DNA of 8,313 bases, from the NCBI GenBank assembly GCA_964556675.1, contig CAZKYN010000151.1, positions 1 to 8,313 on the forward strand, read 5' to 3'. This document shows positions 1 to 5,829 of the stretch, one piece after another. The notes under the pieces are model-generated. The model saw nothing but the letters and a program-made list of their open reading frames with translations. It had not been told where the DNA came from and searched no databases. The position numbers and the translations under genes are program-made. Every line of letters starts with the position of its first letter. Position 1 is the first letter of the stretch. This DNA is from JBDKTK01 sp964556675 (lineage in GTDB: Bacteria > Desulfobacterota > Syntrophia > Syntrophales > UBA4778).

Positions 1-693
1 GTCGGCGATCTTGGTGAAGATACCGCCGCAGATCCTCAGGGCGGAGGCGCCTAGGGATTCACCGATGGCAAACCCGACGAATGAGGCGCCGGCCACGTCG
101 CGGGGCATGTAAACCAGAATGATGAGCATCATGATGAGCTCAACACAGACCAGCAGGACGCCGATGCTCATTCCCGCGGTAAGGGGAATATCGAGGAGCT
201 TTACCGGCTTGCCTTCGAGTGAAGCGAAAGCCATGCGGCTGTTGGCCAGGGTGTTCATCCTGATGCCGAACCAGGCCACGCCGTAGGACCCGAGGATACC
301 TACGACCGTCCACGCCAGGATGAGGATCACGTTACCCATGCTCAGGTGCTGCAGGAAACCGAAATAGTAGAAAATACATACACCTATGAAAGCCAGAAGG
401 ATCAAAAGGAACTTTCCCTGCTGGATCAGGTAGGTTGAACAGGTTTGAAAAATAATTTCCGCCACGTCAAGCATTGACTTGTGGGCGGGGAGGGCTTTTA
501 CTTTCTTGTACATCATGAATCCGAAGCCCATGCCCAGGAAGCAGATCACAAAACCCATCATGAGGAGATTGTTTTGTGCGCCGCTCAGCTCGGGTATCGC
601 CAGATCCGCTTCGCTTGCAAACAACGGGGTTGCAAGGAGGACGGAAATGAACGCTACGACGAGTGCTGTCAAGTTAGATCTTTTCCACATCAT
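1..693 (-). CDS. hppA: Membrane-bound ion-translocating pyrophosphatase, N-terminal part (window-truncated)
   Basis: Integral-membrane pyrophosphatase, which couples PPi hydrolysis to H+ or Na+ pumping across the cytoplasmic membrane. The window holds the first 231 residues of a family usually 650-800 long. A signal-peptide-like hydrophobic start (about 9-27, ending FASEA) precedes membrane segments at about 42-62, 94-114, 121-141 and 172-196. The best family signatures are the IRMNTLANSR-like stretch at 144-153 and GESLGASALRICGG followed by FTKIAD at 211-231. The frame leaves the window at the Asp that begins the conserved PPi-binding DVGADLVGK-type motif, so catalytic and K+-dependence residues cannot be read. 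ATG at 693 is preceded by AGGAG 5 bases away; a second ATG follows immediately. The gene has its own leader and promoter candidate, so it is probably not cotranscribed with the rhomboid gene upstream. Family call is firm; the pumped ion is not known. Confidence 0.93.
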   Translation of the reverse strand, partial: MMWKRSNLTALVVAFISVLLATPLFASEADLAIPELSGAQNNLLMMGFVICFLGMGFGFMMYKKVKALPAHKSMLDVAEIIFQTCSTYLIQQGKFLLILLAFIGVCIFYYFGFLQHLSMGNVILILAWTVVGILGSYGVAWFGIRMNTLANSRMAFASLEGKPVKLLDIPLTAGMSIGVLLVCVELIMMLIILVYMPRDVAGASFVGFAIGESLGASALRICGGIFTKIAD

Positions 694-720
694 CTCTTCT
701 CCTTTATGTATTATTGGGGG

Positions 721-741
721 GCAAAATAAAAAAAATTTTGC
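721..741 (-). other. AT-rich inverted repeat in the hppA leader
   Basis: GCAAAAT (721-727) and ATTTTGC (735-741) form a perfect 7-bp inverted repeat around seven A residues (T on the minus strand). It lies in the predicted 5' leader, about 28 bases before the hppA start codon. It could be a weak mRNA hairpin or a protein-binding site. No function can be assigned, and the A/T-rich composition makes chance occurrence fairly likely. Confidence 0.3.
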
Positions 742-775
742 TGAATGAAAATAACACCTGCGTAAAACCGTTGGC

Positions 776-804
776 GAATTAGCACAGGCAATATGGTTTG
801 TCAA
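776..804 (-). promoter_or_regulatory. Candidate sigma-70-type promoter of hppA
   Basis: On the minus strand a perfect -35 TTGACA (804-799) is followed after 17 bases by TAATTC (781-776), preceded by TG-C as in an extended -10. The -10 matches consensus poorly, so the call rests mainly on the -35, the spacing and the extended element. Transcription would start near 770, leaving a leader of about 76 bases before the ATG at 693. Confidence 0.45.
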
Positions 805-863
805 GGTTTTTAGAAGTTTAACGGGAGGTGGAGAACGATAGAAAAGCAGGCATAAGTGTTTGA

Positions 864-1838
864 TTATTTTATGGAAAAAACCATGACTTTCAAATAAAAA
901 TCGCCGGTTCCTCCTTCGCCTTTTTTTCCCAGACCGGCAAGCCTCAAAATAGTGTTTTCACCGGTACCGGGCGGAATTCTAACCGAAAAAGTCCTGCTTT
1001 GCGAACCGTTTTTTATGCTTATTAGTTTGCTCGTACCAGAACGGGCCTCTTCCGGGGTTATCGTTATGGTCCCGTAGCGGTCGAAACCTTCCCCGTAATC
1101 CAGCCCCCGGGTGACGTGGAGGCGGGGCGATGTCTGCCGGACAGTTGCCTCCCTGACCCGGCGCGACAATCCCGTTTCCGGGATGAAGAGGAAGATTTTC
1201 TGGAAAACCATGCCCGCCCCGAATCCTCCGACATGGGCCCACCAGGCGATGCCGCTTGTGCTCGAATCAGTTACCGCCGCGCTCAGGAGCTGGAAAAATA
1301 CCCAGAAGCCGAGAAAGAAGGGGCTGGGTATTTCCACGAAATACGGGATGAACAGAATCGGGATCAGGGTAATTATTCTGGACTTGCTGAAACTTATCAG
1401 ATACGCGCCCATGACGCCGGCCACGGCACCGCTGGCCCCGATCGTCGGCATTTCCGAGTTAAAGTTTGTGATCAGATGAAAGAAACCGGAAGCCCAGCCG
1501 CAAAGGAGATAAAAAGCAAGGTACCTGACCGACCCCAGCCTGTCTTCGACGTTGTCCCCGAAAATGAAAAGAAACCACATATTCCCGATTAAATGGAGGA
1601 AACCGCCGTGCAGGAACATGAACGTAATAAGCGAAACCGCCGTTTCCCAGGAAGAGAACCCGGCTGCAAACCCCGGGTCGCTAAACTTGGCGGGCACAAG
1701 CCCGTACTGCAGGAAAAGTGCGCTCAGGTTGCCCGGGTAGAGCATCTCGAAAACGAAAACGGCGCAGTTCAGGGCAATGATCGTGTAGTTGACCGCAGGG
1801 AAGTTGACAGAGGGTATATTGTCTCTGATCGGAATCAT
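864..1838 (-). CDS. Rhomboid intramembrane serine protease fused to a DnaJ C-terminal-type domain
   Basis: Rhomboids cleave transmembrane substrates inside the cytoplasmic membrane with a Ser-His dyad. The 324-residue product starts MIPIRDNIPS, a typical rhomboid N-terminus, which supports ATG 1838 (purine-rich GGAAAGG lies upstream). Active-site elements are all visible: H82-x3-N86 in the second membrane helix, GASG at 134-137 with nucleophile S136, and H202 in AHVGG. The membrane domain ends near 220. After a charged linker, residues about 254-320 read like the peptide-binding C-terminal domain of DnaJ/CbpA: the TITPEEARSGT stretch, then VRIPPGT (287-292), LRLAGLGKKG and GDFYLKV (312-318). 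No J-domain with an HPD motif and no zinc-finger region is present. Family knowledge: most bacterial rhomboids lack such a tail. Inference: the extra domain may hold substrates or unfolded segments at the membrane. The protease call is very secure, the DnaJ_C call good. Confidence 0.92.
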   Translation of the reverse strand: MIPIRDNIPSVNFPAVNYTIIALNCAVFVFEMLYPGNLSALFLQYGLVPAKFSDPGFAAGFSSWETAVSLITFMFLHGGFLHLIGNMWFLFIFGDNVEDRLGSVRYLAFYLLCGWASGFFHLITNFNSEMPTIGASGAVAGVMGAYLISFSKSRIITLIPILFIPYFVEIPSPFFLGFWVFFQLLSAAVTDSSTSGIAWWAHVGGFGAGMVFQKIFLFIPETGLSRRVREATVRQTSPRLHVTRGLDYGEGFDRYGTITITPEEARSGTSKLISIKNGSQSRTFSVRIPPGTGENTILRLAGLGKKGEGGTGDFYLKVMVFSIK

Positions 1839-2004
1839 GAGCCCTTTCCATTCCTCGGGCGCCTTACGGCGAAATTTACTTTCCGGGCGTTTTGAACAGC
1901 CTGCTTGAGGTATTTTTTAACAACGTGTTAGATTAGGAAAAATCAAATGTTAATGTCAATTCTATTTCGGATTGGCGCTAAGATGCAAGACGAGGCTTTT
2001 TCCC

Positions 2005-2033
2005 TTGAAAATTGGGCACCCATGAAGTATAGC
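2005..2033 (+). promoter_or_regulatory. Candidate promoter of tRNA-Val
   Basis: TTGAAA (2005-2010) and TATAGC (2028-2033) are separated by exactly 17 bases. The predicted start near 2040 is a few bases before the mature tRNA 5' end at 2047, as expected for a single tRNA transcript. The first four -10 bases match consensus. Confidence 0.5.
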
Positions 2034-2046
2034 TTAGCTGTTTCAA

Positions 2047-2121
2047 GGGCGGTTAACTCAGCGGGAGAGTGCTACCTTCACACGGTAGAAGTCACTGGTT
2101 CAAATCCAGTACCGCCTACCA
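2047..2121 (+). tRNA. tRNA-Val (anticodon CAC)
   Basis: A complete 75-base cloverleaf reading GUG valine codons. The acceptor stem pairs 2047-2053 with 2111-2117, with the first pair a G-U wobble. The D stem is ACTC/GAGT (2056-2059, 2067-2070). The anticodon stem is CTACC/GGTAG (2072-2076, 2084-2088) around the loop TTCACAC, with anticodon CAC at 2079-2081. The T arm is ACTGG-TTCAAAT-CCAGT. The discriminator is A2118 and CCA is encoded (2119-2121). All invariant positions needed for folding appear intact, so it looks functional. It stands alone, with its own promoter candidate and terminator. I saw no copy of its 3' end elsewhere in the window that would suggest an integration site. Confidence 0.97.
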
Positions 2122-2130
2122 ATAATAACA

Positions 2131-2165
2131 AGAGGTTGCTGTTCAGGCAGCAACCTCTTTTTTTT
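2131..2165 (+). terminator. Rho-independent terminator of the tRNA-Val transcript
   Basis: An 11-bp perfect stem (2131-2141 AGAGGTTGCTG with 2148-2158) encloses the loop TTCAGG and runs straight into eight T residues (2158-2165). It starts 9 bases after the tRNA CCA end. Stem strength and the T-run make this a near-ideal intrinsic terminator on the plus strand. Confidence 0.95.
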
Positions 2166-2285
2166 ATCCGTGATTTCATTTCGTCAGGTCAATGCTCTTG
2201 AACAACATGACTTCCAGGCCGCAGAGCCTTACAGACCTGAGTCCGAGATGTCTTTTACCCGAACTTGACCCAATCTTCATGCGTC

Positions 2286-2314
2286 TTGACTTTTGACCCT
2301 TTTTTCCATACATT
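2286..2314 (+). promoter_or_regulatory. Candidate promoter upstream of a possible small RNA
   Basis: TTGACT (2286-2291) lies 17 bases upstream of TACATT (2309-2314, four of six consensus -10 bases). A start near 2321 would give a transcript ending at the terminator at 2375-2411. Two further TTGAC-like words lie nearby (2265-2269, 2293-2297) but lack a matching -10 at the usual spacing. Confidence 0.4.
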
Positions 2315-2320
2315 TCCATT

Positions 2321-2411
2321 CACAAGGCAGCAGTCAGTGAATTAATCGCCGGCTGCGATTCATATTGATAATAAGGGGGGAACGCTTTTGAAGGCGTTCC
2401 CCTCTTTTTTT
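2321..2411 (+). ncRNA. Candidate small RNA or transcribed leader with two hairpins
   Basis: No convincing reading frame lies between the tRNA terminator and the PAS gene. Within this stretch a hairpin AATCGC-CGGCT-GCGATT (2344-2360) precedes a strong terminator hairpin (2375-2404 plus T-run), and a promoter candidate lies at the right distance upstream. Promoter, compact hairpin and terminator within about 125 bases is the usual architecture of a stand-alone bacterial small RNA of about 90 nt. The alternative is a 5' leader of the PAS gene, with the second hairpin acting as an attenuator 69 bases before its start codon. I do not recognise a known RNA family, and the 5' end is only a prediction. 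The rest of the gap, 2166-2285, shows nothing I can assign. Confidence 0.4.
2375..2411 (+). terminator. Rho-independent terminator before the PAS gene
   Basis: GGGGAACGC (2377-2385) pairs perfectly with GCGTTCCCC (2394-2402); G2376-T2403 and G2375-C2404 extend the stem. Seven T residues follow (2405-2411). The orientation that works is plus strand. No protein gene ends just upstream, so it must end an RNA transcript or attenuate transcription into the PAS gene at 2480. Confidence 0.85.
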
Positions 2412-2479
2412 ACTGCGCTCAGGAACACAAAAACCGGAGTAAACGGCGCAAAAATTATTTCGGCATAAGAAAAGATATC

Positions 2480-4303
2480 ATGAATAGAACTACTCCCCCG
2501 AAAGGCAGTTCCGAAAAAAGGATGAAAAATGGAAAAGGGAAGGCCGGCAATGGGTTGAAGTCCGGCGAGGACCTGTTTCGAACCGTCTTCGAAAATGCCG
2601 CCGCAGGCATGGTGGTAACGGACGCCGGCCGGAATTACCTGGCCGCCAATAAAAGGTTCTGCGACATCACCGGCTTCAGCCGCAAACAATTATTGACCAT
2701 GGGAAGCGGCCATATCGTCCACCCGGACGATCAGGCCATGTACTACGCCGAGACGCAAAGATTACTGAGCGGCGACTCAGGATCTTTTTCCTGCGACCTG
2801 CGCTTTATCCGCACCGACAAGTCAATAGTCTGGGTGCGCGTACAGGTCTCGGCATTCTCGGGAGGACCTGACGGCAGACCCGGACTAGCTGCATCCGTCG
2901 AAGATATAACCAGACGCAAGCGGATGGAACAGGAACTGGACAGGGCCGATGCAAGCCTGCGCTCGGTCCTCGACAGTTCCCGTGATGTCATTTACCGGCT
3001 CAACCTTCAGACCGGCCGCTACGAGTACGTGAGCCCGTCCTGTGAGGCCGTGCTCGGGTATTCAGCAGACAGGATAATAGCCCTGGGCGCCGGGGCAATA
3101 TTGACGTTAGCTCACCCGGATGATGTGCCGGAGATCGAGGCGAAGCTGGCCCGACTGGAAATGAGCGGCAAGGAGGAGGCTGAAGGCAGGTTCTTCAAGC
3201 AGGGCGAGTATCGCTGGTTTTCAAACCGCATGTTCCTGATCAGGGATGGTGCGGGCCGACCCCTGTACCGGGACGGTACAATCCGCGACATAACCAGGCA
3301 CAAAGTCGCCGAAGTTAACCGCGCCTTTATTTCAGACGTCCGGGAATGTATGGCCGATCTCATGTCCGTTGAGGATATAATGAAGTGTGTCGGCGCAAAA
3401 ATCGGGGCTTTTCTTGATGTTTCATTTGTGTTCTTCGCAGAAGTCGAACCGCAAGGCAATACAGGCAAATTAAAATACATCTGGAGTTCTGAAGGCGTGC
3501 CCCGTCTGCCGGATATCATCAGTCTTTCCGATTTCATGAAGGCTGAATATTATACCGCCCTGCAGAAATGCGAGATATTAATAATCCGGGATACGGAAAA
3601 CGACCGGCGCAACAGGCCGGAAGCCTTCCGTCCCGTCAATATAAGGTCTCTGATAATAGCGCCTTTTAACAGATATACGGAGTCGCGAATGCTGCTCGTT
3701 ATCGCCGATTCCCGGCCGCGGGAGTGGCGCGAAGACGAGGAAAAGCTAATCCGGGAAGTTTCTGACCGGGTGTTCCCCCGCCTTGAACGGGCCAGGGCGG
3801 AAGAGGCCCTCAAGGAAAGCGAAGAGCGGTTCAGGATGTTCATGGAGAACAGCCCGGCCAGCGCCTGGATCAAAGACGAGCAGGGCCGCTACGTCTATCT
3901 GAGCAGGACTTATGAAAAGAGTCTGGGCGTACGGAAGGAAGACCTCCTGGGCAGAACGGATTTTGAACTCTGGCCCGCCGAAACAGCCGGGCAATTCCGA
4001 AAGAACGATTTGGCTGTCCTGTCGTCCAATCAAGCCATGGATATGGTCGAAGAGGCCGTGGCTCCGGATGGACGCCGGCATTACTGGTGGAATTTCAAGT
4101 TTCCCCTGACACGGCCGACGGGACAACGCTATGTAGCGGGAATCGGTGTGAACATAACAGACCGAAAACGGGCGGAAGATGCCCTGCTGGAGTCCGAAAT
4201 CGCTCTGGAAAAAAAGGTGCGGGAACGGACCGCCGGGTTGGAGAAATTGAACAGTTCCCTGCTGGAGGAAATAGAGCAGCTGAAACGCTGGCAGAGCGGC
4301 TGA
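2480..4303 (+). CDS. PAS-PAS-GAF-PAS sensory protein without a visible output domain
   Basis: A 607-residue soluble sensor with no membrane segments. PAS 1 spans about 30-148 (HPDD at 81-84, ending EDITRRKRMEQEL), and PAS 2 about 158-274 (HPDD at 212-215, ending IRDITRHK). A GAF-like domain spans about 285-438 and ends in a WREDEEKLIREVSDR helix. PAS 3 spans about 446-562 and begins with the EEALKESEERFR linker typical of multi-PAS kinases. Residues 563-605 form a charged heptad-like coiled coil (KKVRERTAGLEKLN). Such a helix normally leads into a HisKA/ATPase, GGDEF or LuxR-type output, but TGA follows at 4301. There is no HELRTP-like phospho-acceptor box, and reading past the stop gives no kinase sequence. 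It may signal through partners or be a truncated kinase. The start has only a weak Shine-Dalgarno; ATG 2522 is an alternative. It is the only plus-strand protein gene I support. Ligands are unknown. Confidence 0.88.
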   Translation: MNRTTPPKGSSEKRMKNGKGKAGNGLKSGEDLFRTVFENAAAGMVVTDAGRNYLAANKRFCDITGFSRKQLLTMGSGHIVHPDDQAMYYAETQRLLSGDSGSFSCDLRFIRTDKSIVWVRVQVSAFSGGPDGRPGLAASVEDITRRKRMEQELDRADASLRSVLDSSRDVIYRLNLQTGRYEYVSPSCEAVLGYSADRIIALGAGAILTLAHPDDVPEIEAKLARLEMSGKEEAEGRFFKQGEYRWFSNRMFLIRDGAGRPLYRDGTIRDITRHKVAEVNRAFISDVRECMADLMSVEDIMKCVGAKIGAFLDVSFVFFAEVEPQGNTGKLKYIWSSEGVPRLPDIISLSDFMKAEYYTALQKCEILIIRDTENDRRNRPEAFRPVNIRSLIIAPFNRYTESRMLLVIADSRPREWREDEEKLIREVSDRVFPRLERARAEEALKESEERFRMFMENSPASAWIKDEQGRYVYLSRTYEKSLGVRKEDLLGRTDFELWPAETAGQFRKNDLAVLSSNQAMDMVEEAVAPDGRRHYWWNFKFPLTRPTGQRYVAGIGVNITDRKRAEDALLESEIALEKKVRERTAGLEKLNSSLLEEIEQLKRWQSG

Positions 4304-4687
4304 TTGCGCCGCGAATTCGTTTGCATTGTTAATCAAGCTCTTTTAAAATTTATTTCAAATCCGCTGATAAAACATTTCTTTGAGGTGTGGAGACCATGCC
4401 TCTGAATGCCGGGACGGAAGGGAAGGGAACCGGGGGGAATTGCCGTCTTGCGCCTCTGCTTGCCATGGCCGGAGCCGGCCTCCCTGGGTCGCATACGACA
4501 TGCTTATCCCGGAGCCGTCCTGTTTTTGGACCTTTCGCGGCGCCGTCTTCTCGGCAATGGCGATATCAGGAATATTTCTGGTTGTCCTTGCCTGGCGTTG
4601 GGCGCACGGCCATATTGGATCGAAAAAGGATATACCCGGGGCGGGCTGTTAAAGACTCGATTCGTTGCGCTTCAGCTATCCGCATAC
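4304..4687. other. 384-base stretch without a supportable gene
   Basis: The first 80 bases are AT-rich and the remainder GC-rich. A promoter-like pair, TTGCAT (4321-4326) and TAAAAT (4344-4349), has a 17-base spacer. GAGGTG at 4382-4387 sits 8 bases before ATG 4396, which opens a 112-codon plus-strand frame to 4731. That product has no recognisable motif and runs antisense into the end of the gene at 4688-5065. Another frame, from ATG 4500, encodes about 50 residues with one hydrophobic segment (FSAMAISGIFLVVLAW) but no ribosome site. The region could hold a small gene, a decayed gene read in shifting frames, or only intergenic DNA. I prefer not to call a CDS. Confidence 0.4.
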
Positions 4688-5065
4688 TCATGTCAGGTTT
4701 TTTTGAAATTGCTCCTCGGCAGGCGCACTGACGATCGCGCGGGCGCCCTCGAGCTCAAGCCACTTCAGGAACAGGAATTTTTTCAGCGTGATGCGGATAC
4801 GATTTTCAAAAGGCCTGGCCGTGAGCCGGGCCGGATAGAAAATCCTGATGCCGCGCTCCTCCGAAACGAGAAATTGATGTGCATCGGCAGGCGGCCCGGC
4901 CAGCACAGTGGGCACATAACTTCCCGCCACGTCCCGCGTGGCCGGTTTCTTTCACCCCCCGCCCATCATGGGATGAAAATCCAGCACAATCGTGACGGCG
5001 CCGCGGCAGTTTTGACAGATGTACTGCCGCGCTTCGCTGTCCACCGTAAACATCTCCGCCGGCAT
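4688..5065 (-). CDS. Small CxxC protein with an in-frame TGA: candidate selenoprotein or interrupted gene
   Basis: Read through one TGA, the frame gives 125 residues. Residues 1-37 start MPAEMFTVDSEARQ and contain C17-x2-C20, ending HPMMGGG. Position 38 is TGA (4954-4952). Residues 39-125 continue without a stop (KKPATRDVAG at 39-48) and end QFQKNLT. The frame is identical on both sides, so a single-base indel cannot explain the stop. Just past the TGA is a 6-bp hairpin. The downstream part has only GTG 4930 as an early start, with no Shine-Dalgarno, so separate translation is poorly supported. Readings to weigh: selenocysteine at 38 (TGA is one base from a Cys codon), a nonsense mutation, or a 37-residue protein followed by noncoding DNA. 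The start lies 4 bases after the stop of the 206-residue gene, suggesting cotranscription; in-frame ATG 5113 is an alternative overlapping start. I do not recognise the family. Confidence 0.5.
4926..4942 (-). promoter_or_regulatory. Hairpin just downstream of the in-frame TGA (SECIS-like candidate)
   Basis: On the minus strand GCCACG (4942-4937), loop CGGGA (4936-4932) and CGTGGC (4931-4926) form a 6-bp stem; two further C-G pairs lie beyond a G/G mismatch. The apical loop begins 16 bases after the TGA and has a G in its first two positions, roughly as in bacterial selenocysteine insertion elements. In GC-rich DNA such a short hairpin can arise by chance, so this is only suggestive. Confidence 0.25.
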
Positions 5066-5069
5066 GCGG

Positions 5070-5690
5070 TCATTCCCGTCTTTCCAGGTTGCGCCTGATC
5101 GCCGCCAGGTCATCTACCAGGAGGTCCTGCAGGGCAGCGGATTCGTCTTTATCCATTTTAAACTCCTGATGATCCCCCGAACTTTCCGGCTGAAACAGGG
5201 CCTCGTGGATCAGTTTGCCCGCGGCGGAAACCAGCCCGTCCAGTCCTTTGGCGTGAAATGCCGGAACCAGGGTGTTATCGAACAGCGCCTGGTCCGCGTC
5301 GTTGTACTGGAAAATGCTTTTCCACTGCTCAATGAACTCGCTTTCGGCCAGTCCCATTTTCTCCAGCAGTTCTTTCTTGCAGGTGCCGTAAAGGACGAGC
5401 AAGGCGGAAAGATAAACCCTGAGGGCCTTCAGGTAATGCCGCGGCCTTGCCTTGGGCGCCACCTGCCAGCGAGCCAGAGGCCCCACGGGACGCCTGTTTT
5501 CCAGCCGGGCAATGGACGCTATCGCCTCATCGGCTGAAATGGCCGTCGCCAGCCAGACCCGCTTCTGGGCGGCTGTTTTTGAATTGCGGGCGGCGCGGGT
5601 ACAGAACGTTTTTGTGTGGCGGCCTATGTGTCTGTAATAGGACCCCCTCGCAAAATCCAGGGCGTCTCGCAAAAAAGTAAGTACGGGCAT
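5070..5690 (-). CDS. Conserved-looking protein of unknown function, 206 residues
   Basis: I do not recognise this family. The product is a soluble, mostly helical-looking protein with a basic N-terminal third (residues 18-70, rich in Arg/Lys/Ala). A hydrophobic helix lies at about 88-103 (LKALRVYLSALLVLYG). The C-terminal half is acidic and helical, containing KKELLEKMGLAESEF and ending LAAIRRNLERRE. Cysteines are at 30 and 104, with no metal-binding pattern. ATG 5690 is well supported by AGGAG 6 bases upstream. Its stop is 4 bases before the predicted start of the TGA-interrupted CxxC gene, so the two are probably one transcription unit and may share a function. A 139-base gap with a large hairpin separates it from the CoA-transferase upstream, so it may be transcribed separately. 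The reading frame looks real from its length, ribosome site and ordinary codon use. Confidence 0.75.
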   Translation of the reverse strand: MPVLTFLRDALDFARGSYYRHIGRHTKTFCTRAARNSKTAAQKRVWLATAISADEAIASIARLENRRPVGPLARWQVAPKARPRHYLKALRVYLSALLVLYGTCKKELLEKMGLAESEFIEQWKSIFQYNDADQALFDNTLVPAFHAKGLDGLVSAAGKLIHEALFQPESSGDHQEFKMDKDESAALQDLLVDDLAAIRRNLERRE

Positions 5691-5708
5691 GGATATCTCC
5701 TGGGCGCT

Positions 5709-5736
5709 TTTATAGCATAGTTAAGCTCCGGAGCAA
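5709..5736 (-). promoter_or_regulatory. Weak promoter candidate with a palindrome, before the 206-residue gene
   Basis: TTGCTC (5736-5731) and TATAAA (5714-5709) lie 16 bases apart on the minus strand. A perfect 10-bp palindrome GCTCCGGAGC (5725-5734) overlaps the -35 and spacer and could be an operator. The predicted start would leave only about 12 bases before ATG 5690, just enough for the AGGAG site. The -35 is poor, so this remains tentative. Confidence 0.25.
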
Positions 5737-5767
5737 ACAGCCCAGGCGTGGCTCCCCTGAAGGGAGG

Positions 5768-5807
5768 GGCTGCGGGGAAGGCGAGTGTTAATTCCTTTCC
5801 CGCAGCC
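5768..5807 (-). other. Intergenic 14-bp hairpin after the CoA-transferase gene
   Basis: Bases 5768-5781 pair with 5794-5807 (nine perfect G/C-rich pairs, one G-T, four more pairs) around a 12-base loop. It begins about 22 bases after the CoA-transferase stop in the direction of transcription. No T-run follows on the minus strand, so it is not a classical intrinsic terminator. It may protect the upstream mRNA 3' end or mark a processing or pausing site. Confidence 0.5.
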
Positions 5808-5829
5808 GAGAGGAGAAGAGCTAATTGCC

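Noticed and set aside
479..748. Plus-strand frames over the start of hppA
   Set aside because: They overlap the well-supported minus-strand hppA N-terminus and lack any recognisable protein features.
1116..1592. Plus-strand open frame of 158 codons opposite the rhomboid gene
   Set aside because: Shadow of the rhomboid frame, whose catalytic residues and N-terminus are intact on the minus strand.
2047..2121. tRNA 3' end as an attachment site for an integrated element
   Set aside because: No integrase gene, no second copy of the tRNA 3' end and no element-like gene content in the window.
4301..4303. PAS gene TGA as a second recoded stop
   Set aside because: The frame after it has no domain continuity and soon meets another stop, so an ordinary stop is the simplest reading.
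3746..4336. Minus-strand open frame of 196 codons opposite the PAS gene
   Set aside because: The plus-strand PAS/GAF domains are unambiguous; the antisense product has no motif or ribosome site.
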